Source: Oceanospirillales bacterium (GTDB taxonomy: Bacteria; Pseudomonadota; Gammaproteobacteria; Pseudomonadales; Balneatricaceae). Taken from it: 64,000 bases of DNA. The notes below the pieces were generated by a model. That model saw nothing but the letters and a program-made list of their open reading frames with translations, was not told the DNA's origin and did not search any database. The stretch spans positions 17,403 to 81,402 of the forward strand of contig JAAEYW010000022.1 in assembly GCA_018223185.1 (NCBI GenBank), written 5' to 3'. This document shows, in pieces, positions 9,221 through 18,117 of this stretch. How positions within the stretch are numbered: position 1 is the first letter of the stretch; each line of letters starts with the position of its first letter. A program made the position numbers and the translations under genes.

Positions 9221-9916
9221 ATGACATCGGGTAAACGCGTTCTGATAGTTGACGACGAGGCTCCGATTCGCGAGATGATCGCTGTTGCACTCGAAATGGC
9301 TGGATACGACTGTATGGAGGCCGACTCCGCACAGGCGGCACATCCAATGATTATTGATCGCAAACCGGATATGGTTCTGCTTGACTGGATGATGCCCGGC
9401 ATCAGTGGTATCGAGTTTGCGCGACGTCTGCGTAAAGACGAAATGACCTCAGATATTCCGATTATCATGCTGACCGCTAAAACCGATGAAGATAATAAGA
9501 TTCAGGGTCTGGAAACCGGCATTGATGATTATATCACCAAGCCATTTTCTCCCCGGGAGCTGGTTGCCCGATTGAAGACCGTCCTGCGCAGGACAACACC
9601 GAAAGGGGTTGAAGAGCCGATTACAATTGATGGTCTGACCCTTGATCCGGTATCACACCGGGTCAGCTCTGAGCTGAAACCTCTGGAACTGGGACCCACC
9701 GAGTTCCGTCTGCTACAATTTTTCATGACTCACCAGGATCGCGCCTACACCCGCAGTCAGTTGCTTGATCTGGTTTGGGGCGGCAACGTTTATGTTGAAG
9801 AGCGTACGGTTGATGTTCACATCCGTCGTCTGCGTAAAGCACTTGGTGACCGTCACGACTACCTGATCCAGACGGTACGCGGAACCGGTTACCGGTTCTC
9901 ATCTCAGGTAGCCTGA
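9221..9916 (+). CDS. phoB: Phosphate regulon response regulator PhoB
   Basis: The 231-residue OmpR-type regulator activates genes with Pho boxes after phosphorylation by PhoR. The receiver domain (about 5-122) has acidic residues D11 and D12, the phosphorylation site D55 in LLDWMMPG and the lysine of ITKPFSP. The C-terminal winged helix (about 135-230) ends in RTVDVHIRRLRKAL and VRGTGYRF. A TTG two codons upstream is in frame, but the ATG at 9221 has a GAGGTGA ribosome site at good spacing and was preferred. It is followed 8 bases later by phoR and preceded by its own Pho box. Confidence 0.96.
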   Translation: MTSGKRVLIVDDEAPIREMIAVALEMAGYDCMEADSAQAAHPMIIDRKPDMVLLDWMMPGISGIEFARRLRKDEMTSDIPIIMLTAKTDEDNKIQGLETGIDDYITKPFSPRELVARLKTVLRRTTPKGVEEPITIDGLTLDPVSHRVSSELKPLELGPTEFRLLQFFMTHQDRAYTRSQLLDLVWGGNVYVEERTVDVHIRRLRKALGDRHDYLIQTVRGTGYRFSSQVA

Positions 9917-9924
9917 GCCCGCCT

Positions 9925-11241
9925 ATGTATAACTCCAGCCACACAATAGCCGGCAACCTCCTGCTAACCGTGGTGGTAAGTCTGTTTCTGGGGTTTATTA
10001 TCGGCTATCCCGGCTGGACTCTGGCACTGACTCTGTGCGTCTGGGGAATCTATCAGGTTAAGCAGTTCAATCGTCTACAGCAGTGGCTGATGCGCGATGA
10101 CCATGCCGACGTCCCGGAAAGTAATGGCTACTGGGGTGAGTTGTTTGATGAGATATCCAGAGACCAGAAACGTCAGATTCAGCGAACCCAGTCGTTACGT
10201 AAAGTGATCCACCGGTTTCAACAATCCTCTGCAGCCCTCAGCGATGCCATTGTAATTATCGATGCCCAGAACCACCTGGAATGGTGGAACAGAGCAGCAG
10301 AAAAGCTCTTGGGGATGAAAGCTCAGACCGATCGCGGACGCTCGGTAATGAACCTGTTACGTGATCCCCGTTTTGTCCGCTACTACCGAAAAAGCCAATA
10401 TGATGATCCGCTTCAGCTGACATCTCCGGTGCAAAAAGATACCGTCCTCGAATACCGGATTACCCGATTTGGTGACGGTGACCGGATTCTGGTCGCCCGG
10501 GACATTACCCTTCTGAAACAACTTGAACAGACCCGTCAGGATTTCGTGGCCAACGCCTCTCACGAACTGCGTACGCCACTCACTGTGATCCGCGGCTACC
10601 TTGAAACCTTCCTGGACCAGGACCTTCCACGGCCTATGTTACGAGGCCTGAGTCAGATGGAAAACCAGTCCCGTCGCATGGAAAACCTGGTAGCCGACCT
10701 GCTGCTGCTGTCACGACTGGAAACCAGCGCCCATGTCTCCGACGAGCTGCCGGTTCCGATCCATTCAATGATCGCGCGCATCCGCGAGGATAGTCTGGTA
10801 CTGGGTCAGGATAAGAAGCAGACAATAGAGATGGATCTGGAAGAGAACAGTACCCTGCTGGGTCAGGAATCCGAGATCTACAGTGCCATCTCAAATCTGG
10901 TCTTTAACGCAGTGCGTTACACCCCGGCCGGGGGCGATATCACGCTCCGCTGGTGGGCCGATAAAGAGGGGGGCCACTTCTCAGTCAAAGATAACGGACC
11001 GGGAATCGATAGCATCCACCTGCCACGTTTACAGGAGCGTTTCTACCGGGTGGATGAAAGCCGTTCGTCCGACAGCGGCGGCACCGGTCTCGGATTGGCA
11101 ATCGTGAAACACGTCATGCTCCGGCATGGCGGCAAACTGACTATCAGCAGCCAGCTGGGCAAAGGCAGCACCTTCACCTGCCACTTCCCCCATGAACTGG
11201 TCATTCCCGTCGCTCTCAAGGAGATGACCCAGCAGTCATAA
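9925..11241 (+). CDS. phoR: Phosphate regulon sensor histidine kinase PhoR
   Basis: The membrane-bound sensor kinase phosphorylates PhoB when phosphate is low and receives its input from Pst-PhoU. Two hydrophobic segments lie in the first 45 residues with almost no periplasmic loop, as is typical of PhoR. A PAS domain spans about 96-200, and the H-box ASHELRTPLT gives H213 as phosphoacceptor. The N-box is NLVFNAVRYTP, and DNGPGI and GGTGLGLAI form the ATP-binding G-boxes. At 438 residues it is close to E. coli PhoR. It is separated from phoB by 8 bases; a terminator follows directly. Confidence 0.96.
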   Translation: MYNSSHTIAGNLLLTVVVSLFLGFIIGYPGWTLALTLCVWGIYQVKQFNRLQQWLMRDDHADVPESNGYWGELFDEISRDQKRQIQRTQSLRKVIHRFQQSSAALSDAIVIIDAQNHLEWWNRAAEKLLGMKAQTDRGRSVMNLLRDPRFVRYYRKSQYDDPLQLTSPVQKDTVLEYRITRFGDGDRILVARDITLLKQLEQTRQDFVANASHELRTPLTVIRGYLETFLDQDLPRPMLRGLSQMENQSRRMENLVADLLLLSRLETSAHVSDELPVPIHSMIARIREDSLVLGQDKKQTIEMDLEENSTLLGQESEIYSAISNLVFNAVRYTPAGGDITLRWWADKEGGHFSVKDNGPGIDSIHLPRLQERFYRVDESRSSDSGGTGLGLAIVKHVMLRHGGKLTISSQLGKGSTFTCHFPHELVIPVALKEMTQQS

Positions 11242-11267
11242 AAAAACGCACAGAGTGCGTTTTTTTG
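11240..11267. terminator. Terminator between phoR and cysZ
   Basis: AAAAAACGCAC (11241-11251), loop AGA, GTGCGTTTTTT (11255-11265). It is a perfect 11-bp stem that can act in both directions between the convergent phoR and cysZ. Confidence 0.9.
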
Positions 11268-11294
11268 CGTTGAATAGTGAACCGCTCAATCAGA

Positions 11295-12095
11295 TTAGTG
11301 GCGTTTATCGTCTAACTGCTGCTGACGCATTAACCCCGCCAGATCAATCTCACTGCCATCGGTATATTCCTCAACCCAGAAGATTGTCGCGCCAACCACC
11401 GCCGCGGGCATAATCAACAGGTTTAGCAACGGAATCATCATACCGACCGAGATCAGTCCACCAAAGCCCACTGAGGTCAGCCGACGCTGTTTAAGAGAGT
11501 CTTTCATATCCCGAAAGCTTACCCGGTTATTATCCATCGGGTAGTCACAGTACTGTATCGCCATCATCCAGCAGCCAAACAGAAACAGCAGTAAGGGCGC
11601 AATCATCCCCAGCACGGGTATGAAGGCCAGGATCATCAGGAACAATAACCGGGGCAGGTAATAGAACAGCTTAGCAATCTCCCGGGCAACGGTTCTGGGA
11701 ATCAGCGCCACAATCTCCTTCCAGCCGGAATCAGTAATTGTGACACCGCGTAAACGCTGCTCAACCTTTTCTGACAGGATACCATTGAACGGTGCAGCGA
11801 TAATATTCGCGACAAAACTGAAACTGTAATACACCGAAATCAGTACCAGAGCAGCCACCAGAGGCCAGAGGATATAACGCAAAAACTGCAGCCAGTCCCA
11901 GTCAGGCAGTATTGAACTGAGAAGATAGTCGATCCAGTAGCCCATCTGATCAAACAACAGCCAGATAGCACCGGTAAACAGAAAGATATTAATTAACAGA
12001 GGCACCACAACAAAGTGCCGAATTCCCTTCTCTGGCAACATCGCCAGACCGCGCAGGAAATAGTTTGCGCCGCGTAACGGATTTCCTTTCATCAT
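11295..12095 (-). CDS. cysZ: CysZ-type sulfate transporter
   Basis: The 266-residue inner-membrane protein belongs to the CysZ/EI24 family, which in E. coli takes up sulfate for cysteine synthesis. Family marks are the N-terminal NPLRGANYFLRGLAML, the FNGILSEKVE stretch in the middle and the cytosolic RRLTSVGFGGL before the last hydrophobic hairpin. About four long hydrophobic segments are visible. It is convergent with phoR and lies downstream of a small membrane-protein gene on the same strand. No other cys gene is present in the window. Confidence 0.9.
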   Translation of the reverse strand: MMKGNPLRGANYFLRGLAMLPEKGIRHFVVVPLLINIFLFTGAIWLLFDQMGYWIDYLLSSILPDWDWLQFLRYILWPLVAALVLISVYYSFSFVANIIAAPFNGILSEKVEQRLRGVTITDSGWKEIVALIPRTVAREIAKLFYYLPRLLFLMILAFIPVLGMIAPLLLFLFGCWMMAIQYCDYPMDNNRVSFRDMKDSLKQRRLTSVGFGGLISVGMMIPLLNLLIMPAAVVGATIFWVEEYTDGSEIDLAGLMRQQQLDDKRH

Positions 12096-12121
12096 TTCCT
12101 CAATAGATCAGAGCGTCTGAA

Positions 12122-12346
12122 TCAGGCAAAAAAGTGGTTATAAAAACGCACAATCACTGCCAGAAGCATCATCGACAGGCCTACCCGGTTAATCAGAAAC
12201 TCCCGTTTGGTAAAACTGATAGTTGCCTGCCAGAAAACCAGTATCGATTTGAAATCACTGGTCCTCAGTACATAGAGTATCAGTGACACCAGAAATACAC
12301 CAAGACCGACCATCATTAACAGCTGTTCTGCTATCGCCAGAGTCAT
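12122..12346 (-). CDS. Small two-helix membrane protein, function unknown
   Basis: The 74-residue protein has two hydrophobic segments (about 4-27 and 54-72) joined by a polar stretch with several basic residues, so it is probably an inner-membrane hairpin. I do not recognise a named family. It starts at an ATG and lies 26 bases upstream of cysZ on the same strand, so the two may be co-transcribed. It is divergent from the oxidoreductase gene at 12488. A role with CysZ is possible but rests only on position. Confidence 0.65.
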   Translation of the reverse strand: MTLAIAEQLLMMVGLGVFLVSLILYVLRTSDFKSILVFWQATISFTKREFLINRVGLSMMLLAVIVRFYNHFFA

Positions 12347-12487
12347 TTTCTATCACCATAAGTTACTTTTCAGAGGGGTAAGATTACCAGAAATAGTCTG
12401 CATTAGTGGCTGGTTTAGCCTATAACTTTATGTGAATATACAAACCTCCTGCTGTTTTTTCTCTTCTGCATTTCACCGGAGTCTCTT

Positions 12488-13435
12488 ATGCATGCTATCT
12501 CGATACATCAGTTTGGTGGCCTTAATGAGCTAATTTACAATAAACAACCCAGACCTCAGCTGAAACCGGGAGAAGTTCTGGTAAAAACCTCGGCCGTCGG
12601 CGTTAACCCGATCGACTGGAAAACCTGCTCCGGCAGCGGAGCCAGCGGTTTTATAGAAGAGTTTCCGTTTATTCCCGGCTGGGAATTTTCGGGTGTTGTT
12701 GCTGATCCCGGTGACACCGGTTTTAACGAGGGTGATGCGGTCTTTGGTATGATCCGCTTTCCTCAGCCTGCTGGATGCTATGCGGAATATATCGCCGCGC
12801 CGGCAGAGCAGATCTCCCGTCTGCCGGATGCTGTCGATCTGGTCATGGCCGGAGGTCTGGCCACCGCCAGTCTGACCGCCTGGCAGGCATTATTTGATAA
12901 AGGCGGGTTAACAGCAGGTCAGCAGGTGCTGGTACTGGGCGCCGCAGGCGGTGTCGGCCATCTGGCAGTTCAGCTGGCCCGCTGGGCGGGGGCTCACGTT
13001 ACCGGGACAGCCTCGCTCCACAACCATGAGTTTCTGGCTGAGCTGGGCTGCGAGCACGCCATCGACTATCGTAATCAGAGCCTCAATGAGTATACCAACA
13101 CTATGGATCTGATTATCGACTGTGTCGGCGGAGAAACCGGCATCAGTGCGCTTCCCTGCCTAAAACCGGAAGGCGTTCTGGTCACCCTGCCATCGGTAAC
13201 AAAAGAACAGGTAATCGCTGCCGGAGCCGCACAGCGACGCCGGGTTGAGCCTATTCTCTGTCAACCCTCAGCAGAGCAGTTAACCAAGATCGCAGAGCTG
13301 GTCGCCGATGAGGATCTTAAATTGCATATCGGCGAAACATTTCCGCTTGAGAAGGCCGCTGAAGCATTCGAGCTGAGTCAGAGCGGCCATGTCTGCGGTA
13401 AACTGATTCTGACCTTTAATAATGGTCAGGTTTAA
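12488..13435 (+). CDS. Quinone-oxidoreductase-like NADPH-dependent MDR protein
   Basis: The 315-residue medium-chain dehydrogenase/reductase belongs to the zinc-free quinone reductase branch. The N-terminal GroES-like domain contains VKTSAVGVNPIDWKT and PGWEFSGVV. The Rossmann domain carries LGAAGGVGHLAVQLA (about residues 152-166), the NADPH-binding motif of this branch. The usual structural and catalytic zinc cysteines are absent. Such enzymes reduce quinones or enones; the substrate cannot be read from sequence. It stands alone, divergent from the cysZ unit and convergent with the Pil-Chp operon, 7 bases from the end of the latter. Confidence 0.85.
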   Translation: MHAISIHQFGGLNELIYNKQPRPQLKPGEVLVKTSAVGVNPIDWKTCSGSGASGFIEEFPFIPGWEFSGVVADPGDTGFNEGDAVFGMIRFPQPAGCYAEYIAAPAEQISRLPDAVDLVMAGGLATASLTAWQALFDKGGLTAGQQVLVLGAAGGVGHLAVQLARWAGAHVTGTASLHNHEFLAELGCEHAIDYRNQSLNEYTNTMDLIIDCVGGETGISALPCLKPEGVLVTLPSVTKEQVIAAGAAQRRRVEPILCQPSAEQLTKIAELVADEDLKLHIGETFPLEKAAEAFELSQSGHVCGKLILTFNNGQV

Positions 13436-13442
13436 GTCGGCC

Positions 13443-14240
13443 TCAGGAATTTTCTGCGCTCGTCAGAGAGAGATAACCCGTCTGCAGCTGCTCCAGTTGC
13501 ATCACCACTTTGACCACGGATCGGTCTACCAGCGCTGGCAGTAAAGCTCCCGGGCGGGCTTTGGACACTTTAAGTGTCCGCTCCAGCGCCAGACTGAGCT
13601 GCTGCAGTTGCTCATTAATCTCAGCCGTATTCTGCGGTAATCCCTGCAACAGAGCCATATTCGTATGCAGCTCGTCGGCGATAGTCTCATAGGAGCTATC
13701 AGTCTCTGACGCAACGCCCCAGGCCGTCATCGCATAGAGAACAGCCAGACGCTGACACAGCAGATCCTGCTGACCCAGCAGCGACAGTGGCTGAGCACTA
13801 TCATCCGGTTTCGCCTGAACGACTTTTTTCAGCATCGTATCGGCCTCAGTCAGAAGCGTTTCGTTACCGGAAAACAACTCCTTAAAACGCAACTTAGCAG
13901 GTTTTCTCTGAAACTGCTTTTGCACTGAAGGCCAGCTCTGATTCATGCGCGCTAATTGCTGCTGCACCGCCTCATCTGCGACAAAGTCCGCCAACTGTTG
14001 CTGCTGAGCAGTAAACTGCTGAGCTGCCTCCGCTAACTGCTCATCGGCATTACGGGAACGCACACCCAGAGCAGAAAACAGATAGTTTTTCATCATAACC
14101 TGTGTCAGCGTCCGTTGCTGCGCCGCAATACTGATCGCTTCGGCCTGAGTTTTGATATCTGCAGCCCGGGCTAATCCCGTCAGACAGAGGGTCATGAGTA
14201 GGGTCGAGATTGATGCTTTGATGATTTTTTTAGTTTTCAT
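13443..14240 (-). CDS. Secreted PilJ-N-like protein at the end of the Pil-Chp operon
   Basis: The 265-residue protein has a clear signal peptide (KTKKIIKAS, hydrophobic core, cleavage likely after LARAA near residue 26). Just after it comes AISIAAQQRTLTQVMMKNY, similar to the AxxxAGRQRMLSQRIAK pattern of the PilJ N-terminal sensory domain. It has no transmembrane anchor after the signal and no signalling domain, so it is probably a free periplasmic helical protein. The ATG at 14240 was chosen because the longer frame runs back over the chpA stop and hides the signal peptide. It lies 13 bases after chpA on the same strand. A role as a periplasmic partner of the chemosensory array is an inference. 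Confidence 0.75.
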   Translation of the reverse strand: MKTKKIIKASISTLLMTLCLTGLARAADIKTQAEAISIAAQQRTLTQVMMKNYLFSALGVRSRNADEQLAEAAQQFTAQQQQLADFVADEAVQQQLARMNQSWPSVQKQFQRKPAKLRFKELFSGNETLLTEADTMLKKVVQAKPDDSAQPLSLLGQQDLLCQRLAVLYAMTAWGVASETDSSYETIADELHTNMALLQGLPQNTAEINEQLQQLSLALERTLKVSKARPGALLPALVDRSVVKVVMQLEQLQTGYLSLTSAENS

Positions 14241-14253
14241 ACCAATAGTATCT

Positions 14254-17200
14254 TCAGGCTGTGGGAGTGGTTGTTTGTAACAGAGTTTGCACATGATCCA
14301 GCAGTGCATTTTCTGTCCAGGGTTTTGTCAGAAAAACACTGACTCCTGAATTCTTTGCTTCATCACGATGACGCTGTGTTGTTCTTGAGGTGATCATCAG
14401 TACCGGAATATCGTTCATCCCTTCCCGGCCACGAATCATACTGGTCAGCTCCATTCCACCCATGCGGGGCATCTCCAGATCGGTGAGCACCAGATCAGGA
14501 CGCTTTTTCCGCATCTGATTCATGGCATCCAGGCCATCAATTGCGGTGCTGACATCATAGCCGGTATCCCGCAGCAGGGTTGACAGAGACGCTCGGGCAC
14601 TGAGCGAGTCATCCACCACCAGCAGCTTCGGCAGGCTCAGATCGTTCTGCATCAATACCGGGTTAAACAGGTTCTGCTTATTCGCCAGCTTATACCGGAT
14701 TCTGGCGGGCAGATCGATTACGGCAGCCGTGTCACCATTGGCCAGAATAGTCAGCCCCGGAATGCCCGGCAGATCAGGCAAATAATCCCCCATCTGCTTA
14801 AACGCCAGCTCCCGGTGTGCAATCAGCTCACGCACCATAACCGCGACCTTTTCCCCCTGCCCCAGATTTACCAGCAATACCGGGTGAACCTCTCCCGCCA
14901 CATATGGCGTACCATGCTCACCCAGAAGCGCTTCCAGACCATAGGCAGGAAACTGTTCGCCGTTGTGCTCAAATTTCATCCCGTCAGTGGTATCCAGCAG
15001 AGCTCCGTCAAGTGAGATCATGGTCTGCTCCAGACCGTGGCTGGCCAGGGCATAGATCTGCCCGCCAGACCGCACCAGCAGAGTTTTAATCATCAGCGCA
15101 CTGGAAGGCATCGACATCTCGAAGGTGGTTCCCACTCCGGCATCCGAACGAATATCCAGAACGCCCTGCAACCGCATAATCTGCTGATGCACAACGTCCA
15201 TGCCGATCCCCCGGCCAGACAGCTGACTGATCGCTTCACGGGTTGAGAATCCCGGAATCAGGATCAGCCGCTCAGCCTCGCGCCGGCTTAACTGAGTGTC
15301 CGGACCAATCAGCTTCCGCTGAATTGCCACTTCACGAATCCGATCAGTATCAATACCGCTGCCATCATCGCCACAGTCAACCCTGACCTGATCCTTTTCC
15401 AACCAGAAGCGCAGCACGATACGCCCCTGCAGTGGTTTTCCTGAACTCAGCCTCTGTTCCGGACTTTCCAGACCATGGTCAACCGCATTTCGAATAATAT
15501 GCATCAGCGGACTGGTCAGCTGACTGAGGATATGGCTGTCAATCCGGACAGACTCTCCCTCGATAATCAGCTCGGCCTGTTTTCCGGTACTTCGACACGC
15601 CTGACGAACCACCCGGTGCAACCGGGCAGCGATCGACTTGACGTCCACCAGACGGGTACTGAGTACCCGCTCCAGGGTCTCTTTCTGCACCCCCGACTGA
15701 GCAATATGCAACTCTCCGGTTCGACGAATATGTACGTCCATCTGCTGCTCTACTTCCTGAATATCAGCCGCCGCTTCCTGTAACCGGGACATACTGGTAT
15801 GCATCTCGTTATAACGATCCATCTCCAGTGAATCAAAGCTGTCGCTGACATCATTTGCCGCCTGCATGGTGAACTGCTCATTCAGCTGCTGCTCAAGCTC
15901 AAACATAATTCGCTGCAATATCCGCTGACGGTCACGGCTGAGACGAATATAGCTGCGCAGTTGCGTAATCTGTTCATCTAACTGAGTATTCAGCGTGGTG
16001 CCTTCACCGGACAGACGCATCAGCTCATCCAGAGTTGAGTGCGGTACACGAAAAAGTGTCTGTTCCCGACTACTCTCACCGGCGTCCGGAGATGGCTCGT
16101 TTGAAGCTTCGTCTGACAGCGCAACGGGGCTCTCTGCGATTCCGGCCTGAGCCGCTTGCATCTCTGACTGAGGCTCAGACAACTGCCTGGCACTGTGCGC
16201 ATCGTCACCACTGTTCAGCACAAGCCCGTCACTGCGTAAGCGATAATGCCAGTCCATTAACAGCTGCAACACACCCTGAGCATTCTCAGGCGCCGCTGAC
16301 TGATTTGTAACGGCCTCGCAAATCATCGCAAGAGTATCGGATATTGCCATCAGATCATCGCAAAGCCGTTTTGCCGGAAGCTGTCCTGCCTCAGTATAAA
16401 GCTCGAGGATGTCTTCCAACCGGTGGGTCAGGTTAGCAATCCCACTGATACCCGCCATATTAGCCAGACCTTTAAGCGTGTGAGCGGCTCGTTGGGCCTC
16501 GCGCATTGCATCGGGATTCTGGTTGTCAGCTACGGACTGAAGCTGTTCTGACAACTGCTCAGACAAAACCGGCAACTCACTGAACAGCATCTCCAGCAAC
16601 TGGGGATCAATATCTTCAGCGACATTCAGTCGAATATCGCTCTCGCCCGCCTGCTCCTGTTCAATGGTTTGGGCTGTTTGCAGCCGTGCCAGTGACAACA
16701 AACCGCCAATATAGCTGATCTGCTCCTCGGTCGGACTGGCCGGAAGCTCCAGAACTTCAAGCTGGTCCAGCAATACCTGCTGCCGGGCGTCATCGTTAAT
16801 GTCGTCCAGATAGGTGATCAGGTCTCTGAGCAGGGCGCTGATTTGCAATAACATTTGCGGTTGTAACAGTGCCGGATGACGCTGCAACCAGTCGATATTA
16901 ATCCGGACCCCCTGAACAATGTCAGCCGCACCGGACAGATGTACCGTTTGCATCGCACGGATGACAGGTTGTAATAACTGTTGCGAGCTATGCAGCAGGG
17001 TATCAATCGCATCAGCACCGCTCTCAGTCTGTTGCCACAGCGCTGCAAGCTGTTGTAATGAACCGGTGAGCATCTGCAACACCGCCGGATCAAGCTGTGG
17101 ACCCGGTTGTTGCAGTTGCTCCAGCGCCACCTGACAAAACAGCGGCGGCAGTTCTTTCAGCTCAGGTAACGGTTGTATTTCACTGACAGGCTCAGCCTCA

Positions 17201-18096
17201 ACAACAGTCAGCGCCGGAGGTTCTGACTGAGCGACCGGTTCGGCCCGATCAGGCGGATTTAACCGCTGCAGATCAGACAGCAGCAGTGGCTGCAAAAACT
17301 CACGGTCATCCTCCGGTAAGGGTTCCTGCCAGCGAGGTTCGCTCATCAGTAACAGCAGCGTATCGACACCGCCAGACTGCAACTCTGCCAGCAACCTGAT
17401 TGCCTGTTGCTGTAGCTCAGCCCGCTGAGGATGATCACACTCGGACTGCCACTGCTCAGCAACCAGCGCAAACAGATCGGCAAAGCCGGTGTACTCCGCA
17501 TCACCAGCCTCCTCTGCCAGCAGGTGCAGCAGCTCTATCCCCTGTTCGGTATCCAGTTCGGAAAGCTGTGCGACCCGTTCGGCCCAGTCGGCAGCGAGAG
17601 GGCTGGTTAATGGCTGCGTGTTCACAACTGAATCGTCAACGGTTTCCAACGCTGGTTCAGCCAGGGCGTCAGAAACAGACCCGGATACGGTTACAGCACA
17701 CTGATCCAGCAGCGTCTGACAGTCCTGCTCCAGCAACTCTCCCAGAAACTCGCAATCCTCTTCAGGAAGCGGCTCCGGCCAGTGACTATCGCTCAGGCTG
17801 GCGAGAAGATATTGCCAGATACCGGTTTGGGGGCGATGGATAAAATCATCCAGCGCTTTATAGAAATCGACCAACAGCACCAGCTGTTCGGACGGCTCTT
17901 CAATCTGATTCAGCTGCTCAAGCTGTTCTGCAAACAGTGCCAGACTATCAGCAATGCCGAGTAGTTCAGCCTCACTGAATGAGTCAACCAGCTGTTGCAG
18001 TGACTCAATCAACTCTGCTGCCTGCGGTTGAGTTTCAATCTGTCGCTGCAATAAAGCCAGAAATTGTTCTGCGGCGGTGATGCTTTCACGAATCAT
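14254..18096 (-). CDS. chpA: Hybrid chemotaxis histidine kinase ChpA/PilL
   Basis: This is the CheA-like kinase of the Pil-Chp chemosensory system that controls type IV pili and twitching. In order it has a long N-terminal region with two similar segments (W106-EPLPEEDCEFL and W256-EPLPEDDREFL, period about 150), one canonical HPt domain with HTLKG (His539), a dimerisation region (about 690-780), a CheA-type ATPase domain (IIRNAVDHGLE, DDGSGID, GRGIGMDVV), a CheW-like domain and a C-terminal receiver starting near 1155 with phosphoacceptor Asp1206 (LTDLEMPRMGG). At 1280 residues it is about half the length of P. aeruginosa ChpA, which has many HPt-like domains. It starts 21 bases after pilJ. 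Confidence 0.93.
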   Translation of the reverse strand: MIRESITAAEQFLALLQRQIETQPQAAELIESLQQLVDSFSEAELLGIADSLALFAEQLEQLNQIEEPSEQLVLLVDFYKALDDFIHRPQTGIWQYLLASLSDSHWPEPLPEEDCEFLGELLEQDCQTLLDQCAVTVSGSVSDALAEPALETVDDSVVNTQPLTSPLAADWAERVAQLSELDTEQGIELLHLLAEEAGDAEYTGFADLFALVAEQWQSECDHPQRAELQQQAIRLLAELQSGGVDTLLLLMSEPRWQEPLPEDDREFLQPLLLSDLQRLNPPDRAEPVAQSEPPALTVVEAEPVSEIQPLPELKELPPLFCQVALEQLQQPGPQLDPAVLQMLTGSLQQLAALWQQTESGADAIDTLLHSSQQLLQPVIRAMQTVHLSGAADIVQGVRINIDWLQRHPALLQPQMLLQISALLRDLITYLDDINDDARQQVLLDQLEVLELPASPTEEQISYIGGLLSLARLQTAQTIEQEQAGESDIRLNVAEDIDPQLLEMLFSELPVLSEQLSEQLQSVADNQNPDAMREAQRAAHTLKGLANMAGISGIANLTHRLEDILELYTEAGQLPAKRLCDDLMAISDTLAMICEAVTNQSAAPENAQGVLQLLMDWHYRLRSDGLVLNSGDDAHSARQLSEPQSEMQAAQAGIAESPVALSDEASNEPSPDAGESSREQTLFRVPHSTLDELMRLSGEGTTLNTQLDEQITQLRSYIRLSRDRQRILQRIMFELEQQLNEQFTMQAANDVSDSFDSLEMDRYNEMHTSMSRLQEAAADIQEVEQQMDVHIRRTGELHIAQSGVQKETLERVLSTRLVDVKSIAARLHRVVRQACRSTGKQAELIIEGESVRIDSHILSQLTSPLMHIIRNAVDHGLESPEQRLSSGKPLQGRIVLRFWLEKDQVRVDCGDDGSGIDTDRIREVAIQRKLIGPDTQLSRREAERLILIPGFSTREAISQLSGRGIGMDVVHQQIMRLQGVLDIRSDAGVGTTFEMSMPSSALMIKTLLVRSGGQIYALASHGLEQTMISLDGALLDTTDGMKFEHNGEQFPAYGLEALLGEHGTPYVAGEVHPVLLVNLGQGEKVAVMVRELIAHRELAFKQMGDYLPDLPGIPGLTILANGDTAAVIDLPARIRYKLANKQNLFNPVLMQNDLSLPKLLVVDDSLSARASLSTLLRDTGYDVSTAIDGLDAMNQMRKKRPDLVLTDLEMPRMGGMELTSMIRGREGMNDIPVLMITSRTTQRHRDEAKNSGVSVFLTKPWTENALLDHVQTLLQTTTPTA

Positions 18097-18117
18097 GCTA
18101 TCTGCCTGTCAGGTTAC

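Noticed and set aside
12347..12487. Possible promoter elements between the small membrane protein and the MDR gene
   Set aside because: Several AT-rich hexamers are present but none has a convincing -35/-10 pair; not reported.
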